This document shows positions 47,967 through 60,384 of a DNA stretch of 64,000 bases, in pieces. The notes beneath the pieces were generated by a model. That model made no database searches, had not been told where the DNA came from, and saw only the letters and a program-made list of their open reading frames with translations. The DNA comes from Carallia brachiata. Taxonomy: Eukaryota > Streptophyta > Magnoliopsida > Malpighiales > Rhizophoraceae. Made by a program: the position numbers and the translations under genes. The stretch is from the NCBI GenBank assembly GCA_021464245.1, contig JADCRB010000075.1:1674001-1738000 (forward strand), read 5' to 3'. The first letter of the stretch is position 1. Each line of letters opens with the position of its first letter.

Positions 47967-49209
47967 ATGAGCATGCTTTGCAGCAAGAATTTGAGTTCCA
48001 ATGATGCTGGATCGGTGCCGGTGTACCTGAACGTTTATGACATAACACCAATCAATGGGTTTTCCTATTGGCTTGGACTTGGAGCCTTTCATTCTGGAGT
48101 TCAAGGTTAGTGTTTTTCCTTTTCTGGGTGCTTCTGTTCTGTTCTGTTCTGGTCTCTCTCTCTGTCTTTCTGCCCCTTTTCTTTGGGTTTTCCCTTTCTG
48201 GGATATAGGAAACCAGGGAAATTTACTAATTTTTGGCATAGATTAGTTGCTGAATTTTCGAAGAATGATTTTTGGGCTTTGTTTTGTAACCTTTTTCTCT
48301 GTAAGTGTCTGGGGGAGTTTCTTTTTATGCATATCTGGTCAGACGGACACAGAACCACTCAATCTGGCTGCTCAAACCAATATTTTCTAGCAAAGTGTAT
48401 GTAAAGTTCGGATCTTTGCAATGTGCTGCAGTTCACGGAGTTGAGTATGCTTTTGGGGCGCATGAGTATTCCTCAACAGGAATTTTCCAAGGCCAACCGA
48501 AACGATGCGAAGGCTTCTCATTTAGAGAGTCAATTTTGATTGGGAAAACAGATATGAGCCCTGCAGAAGTAAGGACAACGATGGTGTCCCTAGCAGAGGA
48601 ATATAAAGGGAATGCTTATAATCTGATAGCCAAGAACTGCAACCATTTCTGCAGTGATGCTTGTATTAGGCTTACTGGCAATCCCATCCCAAGCTGGGTT
48701 AATCGCCTCGCAAGATTTGGTAAGAGACACTTAGCTTTTATTCCCATTTTTTGATTTTTTTCGCCTAAATCTTTTCGTATAGTTAAGTATTAATTTGTGA
48801 AGTTTTCTTCAAATTATGAATGATGTTATGGCCGTAAAAGATGGCAATTTCGATTAAATTCTTTAGACCAAGCTTACTGGATTGTTTATTTCTGCCGAAG
48901 ACGGTAGACCATTGCATATATGATAGGAGTATATGTTACGGTTGTAACTCATGGTCTTCTGCTCTGCTAGGCTTTCTATGCCGTTGCGTTCTTCCTGCAA
49001 CTTTAAATAAAGCCAAAGTTAGGAATCCTAAAATCGAAGACAAGGCCAATGAAGTTGAAAAGAGACCATTGACAAGCATGTCCAACAGATATACATCTTC
49101 GTCCAATTCGACATCATCTTCTTCCGGCAATACAGTTCGTGGTAGAAGTAGAAGTAGGCGTGCTCTTCCACCGTCTATGACGTTGATTCCCCATTCTGTA
49201 TCACCTTGA
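47967..49209 (+). CDS. DeSI-like / PPPDE peptidase family protein
   Basis: Three exons, 47967-48105, 48432-48719 and 48971-49209, with GT-AG introns and matching phases, give 221 residues. The PPPDE fold is clear: VPVYLNVYDITPINGFSYWL, then the catalytic His in AFHSGVQVHGVEYAFG (H42, at the exon 1/2 junction), the block FRESILIGKTDMSPAEV, and the catalytic Cys in KNCNHFCSDAC (C116), ending PSWVNRLARFGFLCRCVLP. Such proteins are cysteine peptidases acting on SUMO or ubiquitin conjugates, or as protein S-depalmitoylases in animals; plant substrates are mostly unknown. The C-terminal tail is Ser/Arg-rich (TSSSNSTSSSSGNTV, RGRSRSRRALPPS), as in the At5g25170-like group. An internal Met at 47973 is an equally possible start. 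Confidence 0.93.
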
Positions 49210-50829
49210 TTAACAACATTTTCAAGAAGTGAGTTTTTATTTATTTTTTTGTTAAAATTGTCCAAGCGAAATGAAGGGAAGCAAAACTGGTTCTTGTTTC
49301 TCTTGTCATTCTTTTTGTGGGATTTCTTGTCACTAACATTTTCTTGAGGAGTCAGTGCACGCATGCAGCACATAAATGTATATGCGCATTTTTCTCTTGT
49401 AACTTCGTCCTTCTTTCTTTCATTTTCTTGTTGGGGAAGGATGTTATAAGTCTCTACCCTTCTTCAAACCTCACAAATGTAAGAGTTTCGTGCACTGGGA
49501 CACATTTTTTAATATTGATTTTCTCGTGTTAACACAAAATTTGCGCAAATTTGTGCTGATTGTAAATCAGGGGGTGAATATTGCTGTATGGGTACGATTA
49601 CGTTATTATGATCTAGATGTTATATCTTTGAATCTTATAAACAAGCTTTCTCTGAAAGCAAAGGTAACACAATATACATTTGATCATTTTTTTACATTCC
49701 AAATACCAAAGTGGCGTGTATTAGAATGTCCTTTTGTGTATTGTGGATATCAAAACCAAGCATAGATAGCAGTTGGTTTTAAAATTTGACACTTTGTAAT
49801 TTTTGTGTTTTCAAGACAGGAAGAGCTCTTCAGTCCGTCAACAAAGAAGAACATCATTTTGTCGAAAACGGCTAAAGCACAAAGGCTGAGAAAGTAGAAA
49901 CCAGTCATCTTCCTGGTCTTTCGGTTGTTTTTAAAGAAATGGCTTGTCTTCTGTGGGAAGCGAGAGGCAGAAGTGCTTTTTCACCACTGTGTTCAACACA
50001 AAACATCCAAATGAAAACACAAATATGCACCCTCAAAGTTCAATGCAACCTGCAAGAAAGTAACCTTGGACTGCCAATCTTTGCAAAATTATGTGAGATA
50101 AAGGTGATGGCTCCAATGTGTTTTTCTTTTCTTTGGAATCTTGAACACTAATCTATTTTTTAAAGTTTAGATGAAAAGGGACTAACATCTAGTTCCGGGG
50201 CATTAGAGGAAGCTCCTTCGTTGATTACTAATCAAGAGCTGTCACCTTCGTAGATCAAAATTTGCTACTTTCTTCTCCCTTAAAACGATAAAAGTTTCGG
50301 CACGCACTGTTCAGCCGCACAATGCGACCATATGTGTGGAAAATGCAAACTTTTATGTAAGAATGTTATTTTAAGAAAAAAAAAAAGTTTTTTTCAAGCT
50401 AATTTTTTTTTTAAATACATATAATGTAGGATTTATATATTCAAGTTGTAAGGTAACACTCATTTAAATTTAAATTTAAATTTTATTTTTTTCATATTTT
50501 ATAAATAAAGTTACACTAAATTACTACCCGATTACACTTTTTTAATAAAGTATAATTACATTGTGCAGTCAGACAATACGGCTTCAAAACCACTCTCTCC
50601 TTAAAATACCATTTGGTCAACTTTTAAATTTCTGTGTATTCCTTTAATCCCTACACTTGTTTTAATATTCTATAACAATGCTTGATTTTAATGAATTCTC
50701 CAAGGAACCTTGTTTTTTTTGCTGCCAAAACGTTAAGGAACCATAAGTAATTAATGTTATTTTCCAACTGCACGATTGGGATTGGGCGTATATGTACAAA
50801 TTAGAAGGAAAAAAAAATTAGAAATATTA
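49210..50829. other. DeSI 3' flank and intergenic DNA
   Basis: The first few hundred bases are probably 3'UTR. The plus-strand frames at 49317-49765 and 49939-50151 have no recognisable domain. AT-rich beyond 50370. Confidence 0.45.
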
Positions 50830-51159
50830 TCATGGACGAAAGATAGTAATAGGACATCTCCATAGACTCCATTTCAATTTTAGAGAAGAAATTGTATCAG
50901 GATACACACTCGTTACGATGACTCCCACGCAGAGCCTCAAAGTTTTGAAACTGGTACGCAGCGAATCGTCTTGCTCCGGCACTAACCATAAGAGGATATT
51001 AACACTTCCTATGATCCAAACATCAATTGGGTTGGGCCAGACCATGGAGCATTTGCCAACCACGTAGCCCTGAACCATGGGCCCTATTTTTTCAGGGAGA
51101 ACGGGTCTCCGCTGTTCACTTAAAATAGCAACCGAACCGTAAACTATATCTAGCCACAT
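50830..51159 (-). other. Unassigned 109-codon open frame
   Basis: A frame with mixed composition lies in AT-rich surroundings (segments WLDIVYGSVAILSEQRRPVL, MVWPNPIDVWIIGSVNILLW). I do not recognise it, and there is no start context or intron evidence. It may be an organelle-derived or transposon-derived fragment, or a chance frame. Confidence 0.2.
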
Positions 51160-52369
51160 GCTTCGAGGGGGACTTTACCTTGGAGGGATCAGTCCAGCCA
51201 TGGTTTGTTAGACCAGTGAGCATGTAGCTATGTTAGTTGTCCATAAGAATGTTGCATGTTGGTTGCTAGTGGAGATGAATGGTTATCCAAATCTTAAAAG
51301 CAAAGGGTGTTTTGCACTCAAAATTCCAAGTAATGCGGGAAATTTTAAGAGAATAGTGAAATTCTATCCTATGATTTCCTTCAAATTTAAAAATTTGGTA
51401 ACCACTTGAGCTATATAGCCCAGGTGTTTTTTTTTTTTTTTTCCATTGTTTTGGATTACCAGTGTACTACATAAACCAAATCTGAAGGGCTATTTCCTGC
51501 TGAAAATCACATTTTAATTCGCCATCCAATCCATGAGAGTCACACGATCAACTCAAGTACACTGGAATTGTGATCTATCAATGGTAGAAATTAAATGAAA
51601 TAGTTAATAATAGCAGTATATGCGAATAAATTAAGATATTGGAAGAGTATATGTTGCATGAGTTTAATTTTATATAGATTTAGCATCAAGCAAGCACAAC
51701 AATACCGCATTAAAAAAAAAAAAAAAAAAAGAGAAAAAGGGCAAAACCCTAAAATAAAGAAACTGCCAATCACAATATTAATTAGATCAAATTTTTATCA
51801 AAACAATTTAAGAAGCACGCCATCAAACATATCTGAAGGTCCGCAAGCTCACCTGCAGCTGGTCTGTCTAGACAAGCGGTCTTTGGAGTGAAGCATTAAA
51901 CATTAGATTCACGTTTAATCATCATATAACAACACTATATTTGTTGTGCCTAATGACAATGACCTTTCTCTCTTTATCTATGTAGTCTGGTGAGGTTTGT
52001 TTTAATGTCTCTCGTTCAACTGTGAATTTTACCTGTAACTGATATTAAAGCTTGTAAATCACTAAGTTTATGTTTGAGCCTGTTAATTACAATATATAAA
52101 AAGAGTAATACTGCACAACTTCATTAAAATAATAAAATAGTCTCATATAATATATTTAATAGTATATTTATTTTTTTATTTTTCTAAATTCAACCATATA
52201 ATAACTCATATCAGTTGAAACTTCTTATAAGCTCCTAATTTTTCTTTATTACATATTTACATATGTTTCTTTTTTTTTTTTTTTTTCTAAAAGCTTGTAG
52301 TCAAATGTGGAATAGCTTTAATTGAAATAAATAGCTTTAGATTTAAAGCTTAGTCAAATGCATAACATA

Positions 52370-52413
<44 letters not shown>

Positions 52414-52640
52414 CTTGGCCAAATGCACTAATTTTTCACAAACTAGCATATCCAAATCGGCAATCTATATTGAATTGCGGATACAGAAATGATCGAATCG
52501 TTTCTGATTATGCCAAATATGATTATAAGCCGTAGATCTCATTTATATCCGCAATTCAAAATTCAAAGTAGATTTCCTTTAGCTGACTCGGTGCTTCTGC
52601 AAACTGGAAGCATGTTTGAGAGAATCATGTAATTATTATT
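51160..52640. other. AT-rich intergenic DNA
   Basis: No gene is seen. It contains long T/A runs (51427-51442, 51712-51730, 52267-52287) and a (TA)n tract at 52381-52412. Confidence 0.5.
52381..52412. repeat. (TA)16 microsatellite
   Basis: Uninterrupted TA repeat. Confidence 0.95.
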
Positions 52641-52935
52641 ATTATTATTATTAGTGTAACCGTCGGTGATCTTTGTTTACGATTCGCATTGTTACTTTGC
52701 CCCCGTGATGATTGTTGATATCTCTGCTCGGTGCTCCTGCGGCACCGTTTCGGTGGGCTTAAACAATGGGCATACTGAACTGACAGCCAGGCAAATCCTC
52801 GACGAGTCGTACCACGAGTGGGCTGTGACGCAACGGCTGGGTGAGAATAACAGCACGAGGACCGAATGCCCCGCAGATAACGGGGACCCACAAGAGTCCA
52901 AGTCGTACTGCCTCATTTTTGGGAGGTTTCATTCA
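52641..52935. promoter_or_regulatory. GC-richer island upstream of the H+-ATPase gene
   Basis: About 300 bp of balanced base composition, 370-660 bp upstream of the H+-ATPase start, sits between AT-rich microsatellite tracts. It is open in several frames on both strands, and none of the translations is recognisable. The likeliest reading is a promoter-proximal or leader region of the H+-ATPase gene, but this is an inference from position and composition only. Confidence 0.35.
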
Positions 52936-53242
52936 ATTCAAAAACTTGACCGCTACGTTTCCTCCTTTTTTTTTTTTTTTTTTTTTATAAATATATATAT
53001 ATATATATATATTTTGCTACGATAAATGTACACTTCCTATGATAAATAAATGATAATAATTAAAAAAGAAAACCAAGCAAAACGGTAAGTATTGTTTGGC
53101 ATAAACACAACTTCCATTACAGTAGGAAAATAGCTGGAGAGTGAGAGTCATCACATCAGAGTGTGAGACGTACGTGCATTGCTTGCATTTGTATATATAT
53201 ATATATATATACATTACATATAGGGATCGAAGGCAAAGGCTT

Positions 53243-53279
53243 AGAAGAAGAAGAAGAAGAAGAAGAAGCAGCAGCAGCA
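53243..53279 (+). repeat. (GAA)n(GCA)n in the H+-ATPase leader
   Basis: AGAAGAAG..AAGCAGCAGCAGCA ends about 22 bp before the ATG, so it should be transcribed as part of the 5'UTR. Confidence 0.9.
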
Positions 53280-53301
53280 AAACTAATAATAATAACAAAT
53301 A

Positions 53302-56300
53302 ATGGCTAACAAGGGAGCACTCAGCCTAGAGGAGATCAAGAACGAAGGCGTCGATCTCGTTAGTTTTCTTTCCTTTTTTTTCCTTTTCAACCTGTTGTTT
53401 TTTCTTTTTTCTTGTTCGTTTCGGCTCGTTATTGATCTCTGACATCTCAGCTTGATGTGTTTTGTTCGTTTCGTTAGCATGAGCAGCTGTAGTTGTTGTT
53501 GCTGTGATGGTTCTGAGATTTTTTTTTTTTTTCTTAAGCTCTCTTTTTACTTTTTTTTTTTTTAATTTAATTTTTATCACCTGTAGATTGCGAATGTAGT
53601 TTTTTTTTTTTTTTTAAATTGTTTAAAAGTGTGATTAAAGTAATGAATTGTGCAATAAGTAATACAGAATGAGCACGCACGTAAACAAACTAGTACATGC
53701 ACACAAACACACACGCGTGCACAATCATACACTCTGCAGGTAGGTACAACGTGCGAACAATGGAACGGAAAGAGTTTTGGTGGATGTTTTGATTTGCAAA
53801 AGAATTTTTTTATTTACTTATATATTTTTTAAAATTTTTGTGGTGTGTATTGGATTTTTGTGGGAGGAGTGTAGTAGGACTGCAGTTGCATGATGATGAT
53901 GTTTGAATTGAATTGAAGAATAGTAATGTTGTGTTAAGAATTAAGATTGATTATTTATATAATAATAATAATAATTGAACAGGAACGGATACCGATTGAC
54001 GAAGTATTTGAACAATTGAAATGCACAAGAGAGGGCTTGTCCACTGAGGAAGGCCACAAGAGGCTGAGATCTTTGGTCCCAACAAGCTTGAGGAAAAAAA
54101 GGCAATCTCTGTCCCTCTTTTTTGCTTTTTTTTTTTGTTCTTTTTAAAAAAAAGAACAATTTTCTGCACCTGTTATTGTCCTCTATTTGTATTATTGGTT
54201 GAAAAAAGCTTGAAAAACAGAACCTGATTTGGGCAAAAAAATCCAACCCTGAAACAGGAAAGCAAGGTTCTGAAATTTCTGGGTTTTATGTGGAATCCCC
54301 TGTCGTGGGTCATGGAGATGGCTGCCATTATGGCTATTGCCTTAGCAAATGGTGGTGTAAGTAACTCTCTCTCTCTCTCTCTCTCTTTGATATATGTCAT
54401 TAGTAAGCTATTCTAACGTTAAATTGTGGGAAATATTGAATGAACAAATACAGGGGAAACCACCAGACTGGCAAGACTTCGTGGGCATTGTATCATTGCT
54501 TCTCATCAACTCCACTATAAGCTTCATTGAAGAAAACAATGCAGGCAATGCTGCAGCTGCCCTCATGGCCGGTCTTGCCCCTAAAACCAAGGTATATTTC
54601 AGAATTCAGAATCACAACAGAAGCAAACCTATAAGTTTATAACTATTTTTAGCAAGCCGATCGAGGGAGTGAAATCATTTGATATTGCATTTGTTGACGA
54701 AGTGAATGATGCTGACTTTTGAAGGTCTTAAGAGATGGAAGGTGGTCTGAGCAAGAGGCTGCTATCTTGGTTCCTGGCGATATAATCAGCATCAAGTTGG
54801 GAGACATCATCCCAGCTGATGCTCGTCTTCTGGAGGGAGATGCGCTCAAAATTGATCAGTCTGCTCTCACCGGGGAGTCTTTGCCTGTCACCAGGAATCC
54901 AGGTGATGAAGTCTTCTCTGGTTCTACCTGCAAGCAAGGTGAGATTGAGGCCGTTGTCATTGCCACTGGAGTTCACACCTTCTTTGGTAAAGCTGCTCAC
55001 CTTGTTGACAGTACCAACCAACAGGGTCACTTCCAGAAGGTACAGTCTCTAGAGAGACAATTGCAAACACTAAATGGTCAAAATTTTCTGGATTTAAAAG
55101 TCTAACGTATTAAAATATAAGAGTATTCTATTATTGACCATAATTACAACATTGCTATGTGTCACAAATTAGACTCACCACAGGGTGATTACTGTCTCCT
55201 TTACTCATGCTCATTGGACTGTGATGGCTTATCAGGTGTTGACCGCAATAGGGAATTTTTGCATTTGCTCCATCGCTGTGGGGATGCTGATAGAGTTACT
55301 TGTAATGTACCCCATTCAGCACCGCAAGTATCGTGATGGTATCGACAATCTTCTGGTGCTACTCATCGGAGGGATTCCAATTGCGATGCCAACGGTATTG
55401 TCTGTAACAATGGCCATTGGATCCCACCGGTTGTCACAACAAGGTGCTATAACCAAGAGAATGACAGCTATTGAAGAAATGGCTGGAATGGATGTTCTGT
55501 GCAGTGATAAGACCGGAACACTCACCCTCAACAAGCTTACAGTAGACAAGAGCTTGATTGAAGTTAGTATTTAATTTTATGTAAACACAATTGCATAATT
55601 ATTGGACACGACAACATCTTGATCAAAATTTAAGGTTAAAGTCCGCTATGATATGCATATATAAAGATTCTTTCGCATAACTTTCAGGTGTTTGAAAAAG
55701 ATGTCGACAAAGATTCCGTCGTACTGCTAGGGGCCAGGGCCTCCAGGGTTGAGAATCAGGATGCTATTGATGCATGTATTGTTGGGATGCTGGGCGACCC
55801 CAAGGAGGTATGTGGCATTCCCTTTTTCCTGTCAAAAGGCATGTAGCCTTTCTTGGTGATGTGACCACATGTTTACTCTCTAAGGGGAATTTTTCTCGCA
55901 CCAACACAACCATAGTGCTATGCTTTGCTATTTAAATTCCTGAACATGTTAGGTTTCTAGAACAGGGTCACCTTGTGAATGTCTTATGAACATGGTTTGA
56001 ACTTAGAAAATCTCCTAAAGCACCTAACTTAAGAAAAGAAAAGGAAATAAAATGCTGACCAGAAGCATCACTCTGAGAAGTAGAACTAAGTGAGCTTTTC
56101 AAAGTACTTTCCGCTAACTCACTCATTGCCTTTTTTTTAAAAAAAAAATTTTATCTATAAGGTTGTTGTACTGTTCTTATTCTCAGTAATGAGTTCTTTG
56201 CTTGAACTGTCATAGTCGGGCATAATTTGTTATTCAACCCAGTTGTTTGATTATACTGAGACCATGTCAAGCATTTGACTATTATCACCTTTCCATATTG

Positions 56301-59083
56301 ATTGGCTTTCTTCTCTTTGCAGGCCAGAGCAGGCATCACAGAGGTGCATTTCTTGCCATTTAACCCAGTGGACAAGCGTACTGCTATAACATACATTGAC
56401 TCTGATGGCAATTGGCACAGGATTAGCAAAGGTGCACCAGAACAGGTAACAGATCACCAGCTCCTGCCATAAGTTTTCATTTTTGTTTTATGCGTACACA
56501 TACAGACTATACATTTTTGTAAATATATGATTTATGTGCACACATTTGTGGTGTCTGATTTCTCTTCCAGATTATTTCATTATGCAACCTCCGTGAAGAT
56601 GTAGCAAAGAAAGCGCATGCCATCATCGATAAGTTTGCTGATCGTGGTCTCCGTTCTCTAGGTGTTTGCAGACAGGTAACGTGCATTTCTTTTTTATCGT
56701 ATTGTGTTTGACGGATATTACGTGAAATTTCCGCGTGATGAGCTAAACAATGGCATTCCTTCCAGATGGTACCAGAGAAAACAAAGGATGGCCCTGGAGG
56801 GCCTTGGCAATTTGTGGGCCTCTTGCCTCTATTTGATCCCCCCAGGCATGACAGTGCTGAGACGATTAGGCGTGCCCTTCATCTAGGAGTCAATGTTAAG
56901 ATGATCACTGGGGACCAACTAGCAATAGGCAAGGAGACTGGTAGAAGGCTTGGAATGGGAACCAACATGTATCCCTCTTCAGCTCTACTAGGGCAGCACA
57001 AGGATGCATCGATTTCTGCTCTTCCAGTTGACGAGCTCATTGAAAAGGCTGATGGATTTGCTGGTGTCTTCCCTGGTACTTAGACTAAATCCTATAATTT
57101 CAATGAGATTTATCTAGTTCACACCGACTAGATTCTTTTCGAAGTTAAATCCTTCTAAGCAGCAACGACATTTTCAGTATCGGGAATGAAATGGCAACAC
57201 ATGCAAATAATCTTAAAGATGATGAAAATGAGTAGAATTGATAAGATTTTCAATTTTGTTTTTCAACTTTGGAAAAATTTAAGTTATGAACTGTAACGCA
57301 TGCTGTTAACTTATGAAAATGATAAAATTGAGTGGAATGGATTTGGCATCTTACGCTATCTACTGAGGTAACATAAGAATAAAAGGGTAAAGTAAGGGAT
57401 TATATCACTTTGTAAATGTTCCACCACAACTAACTAATGGCTAATCATGCAGAGCATAAATATGAGATTGTCAAGAGACTGCAAGATAGGAAGCACATTT
57501 GTGGGATGACTGGAGACGGTGTGAATGATGCGCCTGCGCTGAAGAAGGCAGACATTGGAATTGCGGTGGCTGATGCTACTGATGCGGCAAGAGGTGCTTC
57601 TGACATAGTTCTGACAGAGCCAGGATTAAGTGTGATAGTAAGTGCTGTCTTAACAAGCAGAGCAATCTTTCAGAGAATGAAGAATTACACCATCTATGCT
57701 GTTTCTATAACAATCCGAATTGTGATGGGCTTTATGCTTCTTGCACTTATTTGGAAATTTGATTTCGCTCCCTTCATGGTTCTGATCATTGCCATACTCA
57801 ATGATGGGACAATCATGACCATTTCCAAAGACAGAGTGAAGCCTTCTCCTTCTCCTGATTCATGGAAGCTCAGGGAAATCTTTGCTACAGGCATTGTCTT
57901 GGTACCTACTTAGCCCTCGTGACCGTTCTGTTCTTCTGGATCGCTCACAGCACAGACTTCTTCTCGGTAAGGAAATGACATGAATCTTTCAGCTAGCCTG
58001 CACTGTTATGAATTTTATGCTTTAATGATTTGTAGAATTTTCTTGCTTATAAAACTTCAGTTTTCTCAGTTATAAAAGTCCATTTCTGCTACAACGCCAT
58101 AATAACACTTATACTGTTAACATTTTAAGGATATTTTTTTTTTTCAGGATAAATTTCAGGTTAGATCCATACGCGAAAACCACGAAGAACTTACAGCAGC
58201 TATCTACCTGCAAGTGAGTGTTGTCAGTCAAGCACTCATCTTTGTTACAAGATCCCGGAGCTGGTCTTTTATCGAACGCCCTGGTCTCCTGCTTGTGACT
58301 GCCTTTATCATTGCGCAACTAGTGAGTTTCATCAAACCTTTTTGTTCAGGTTCTCGAAATTGTTTCTTTGCACATTATGGAAGAAGTAGCCTAAAAACTA
58401 TGAATCTGCTTGAAAATCCAGATCGCTACACTTATTGCTGTCTACGCCCACTGGGGATTTGCAAGAATTCGTGGCATTGGCTGGGGATGGGCTGGCCTTA
58501 TATGGCTCTACAGTATCATCTTCTACATCCCACTTGATTTTCTGAAATTCATCATCAGATATGCTCTTAGTGGCAAAGCCTGGGATAACCTACTTCAAAA
58601 TAAGGTACATGAAAACAAAATTTTCAATCTGCCTGCTAGGGAGACAAAAAGGAAATGGTCCCTAGAGGAAACTAATAGTCTCCTTTCTATTGCACTTTTT
58701 GGTGCAGACGGCGTTCACAACAAAGACGAATTACGGAAAGGCAGAGCGAGAGGCACGGTGGGCTGCTGCTCAGCGTACCCTGCACGGACTGCAGCCTCCA
58801 GAAAATGATCTCTTCAACGACAAGAACAACCACAGGGAGTTGACAGAGATCGCTGAACAGGCCAGGCGTCGTGCTGAAGTTGCAAGGTAATGAAGCTAGA
58901 AATATCATTTTCACGACTCACAAGAAATTCGCATTACTGTGTATGTTTGCGCACCTTAGTTTCATTTATGTTCTTCTGGTAATCAGGTTAAGGGAACTTC
59001 ATACACTCAAGGGCCATGTCGAATCAGTGGTAAAACTTAAGGGGCTCGACATTGAGACCATTCAACAACACTACACTGTTTGA
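53302..59083 (+). CDS. Plasma-membrane H+-ATPase (P3A type) with two one-base frameshifts
   Basis: Fifteen coding exons: 53302-53358, 53983-54101, 54258-54356, 54454-54591, 54725-55039, 55236-55562, 55688-55807, 56323-56445, 56571-56675, 56766-57075, 57453-57966, 58148-58321, 58422-58604, 58708-58886, 58987-59083. With two missing bases restored they encode 953 residues, the standard size. Hallmarks are TGES (187), phosphorylated Asp in CSDKTGTLT (334), [14 protein letters not shown] (593) and the C-terminal autoinhibitory region ending QHYTV, whose penultimate Thr is the 14-3-3 site. The pump exports H+ using ATP and energises the plasma membrane. Blocks such as [16 protein letters not shown] suggest the pollen-type AHA6/8/9 group. 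Breaks: a T is missing at 54072-54074 ([12 protein letters not shown]), and a G at 57901-57902 (IVLGTYLAL). As written, translation fails in exon 2. Exon 2 ends at a GC donor. Confidence 0.93.
54366..54386. repeat. (CT)n microsatellite in H+-ATPase intron 3
   Basis: A CT run immediately follows the exon 3 donor GTAAGT. Confidence 0.9.
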
Positions 59084-60384
59084 TTGAGAAGATTTTGCAG
59101 CTAGTTAGTCCCAAGTTCGTAGGAGAGGAGAGAAACCCAAGCTACGGAAAATTACCTTTGAATTTATTTTTAAAAAGCATTTATAATGATTTTGTAGGAT
59201 GCAAGGATGGAAATAACCTGACAGAGGAGACTGCATTAGGCAGCTATGGCCTCAAAACTGCCACTGTCATTGTTTTCCTTTATCTTCATTTGCCGGTTCC
59301 CCATTTTTGCTTCTAGCATATCAATTCCGCTTGCTCTTATGTAGAACCTCTTTTGCACTTGGCTATTAGCTACTAATGTAAACCTCAACTTGCAGTCGTG
59401 GCATGTTGTTTTTCTACTTCTTTTAAGTCCAAGACTACTTGTGTCGCTTAGCGTGCATTTTTCTACTAATGCTTCTGGGGTGTAATGTTTTCTAAATGGC
59501 ACTTATGATCCTTAGTTTCCGCTACAAACAAAATTACTTAAAAAAAAAAAAACCAAAATTACACCTATATTCACAAAGTTACGTTCAAAGTTGTGAAACT
59601 TCAAGTCATTCGCATGGAGCTATTTCCAACTCATTTAAAGATAAATAAGCTCTAATATAGTATGGCAGTAAGGCAAGCCCGCACAAAGTAGCTAGAAGGC
59701 ATACTTACACCAAGTGGACAAATAATTTCTACTTTTGAAGAAAAAAATTTAGATCTTTAGTAGACTTATGCTTACAGAATCCACAAATTATGTAGATTTC
59801 ATCTCAAGTAAAAAGAATCCATGATGGATTAAAGGTTACCTGAAAATTGTTCGAGTCAATCACAAAGTTTACACACGATTGCCACCAACCTGAAGTACAG
59901 CTAGGCAGCTAGCTAGCAGCACAATGCAGATGGTAAAATATTGCAAAAACAAAGAGATAATAGAGATGGAAAAGGGGGAAGTCAAAACAAAATGCCACAT
60001 TCTGAAACAAAGAAGAAGAGGAAAAAAAACAAAGGTCATGTATAATTGTTATCATTGTGCAGGACCCCTAGAATATGTTGAATCTCAGGTTCCTGATGAT
60101 CAGCTTTATATTTCTAGAACATAGAACTCCAATTCAATGCTTCATATTTCCAATAAAACAAAGAGAGATCGATCAAACCACAAAAGAATCTGATGTTCGA
60201 CTACTAGGTGGAAGGCAGCTGAAAGGCGAGACAAATAAACCGATGAAAGGAGGTAGATTAAGACCATAGTCACATTAAATCTCTGTGAACATGAATCCAA
60301 AGTATAAAGCTAAAGTATCTAAAAGCGTTTTACAAACCAGCAACAAAAAGGTGGTCAGGATGATTAATCCAACACAATGACCAA
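59084..60384. other. H+-ATPase 3' flank and spacer to bL20
   Basis: The first 300-400 bp are probably 3'UTR of the H+-ATPase gene. The two genes converge, so both 3' ends fall here. No other gene is seen. Confidence 0.55.

Noticed and set aside
52666..53025. 119-codon plus-strand frame upstream of the H+-ATPase
   Set aside because: It ends in poly-Phe and Ile-Tyr repeats from T and TA tracts, and no domain is recognised; I treat the region as a regulatory island.
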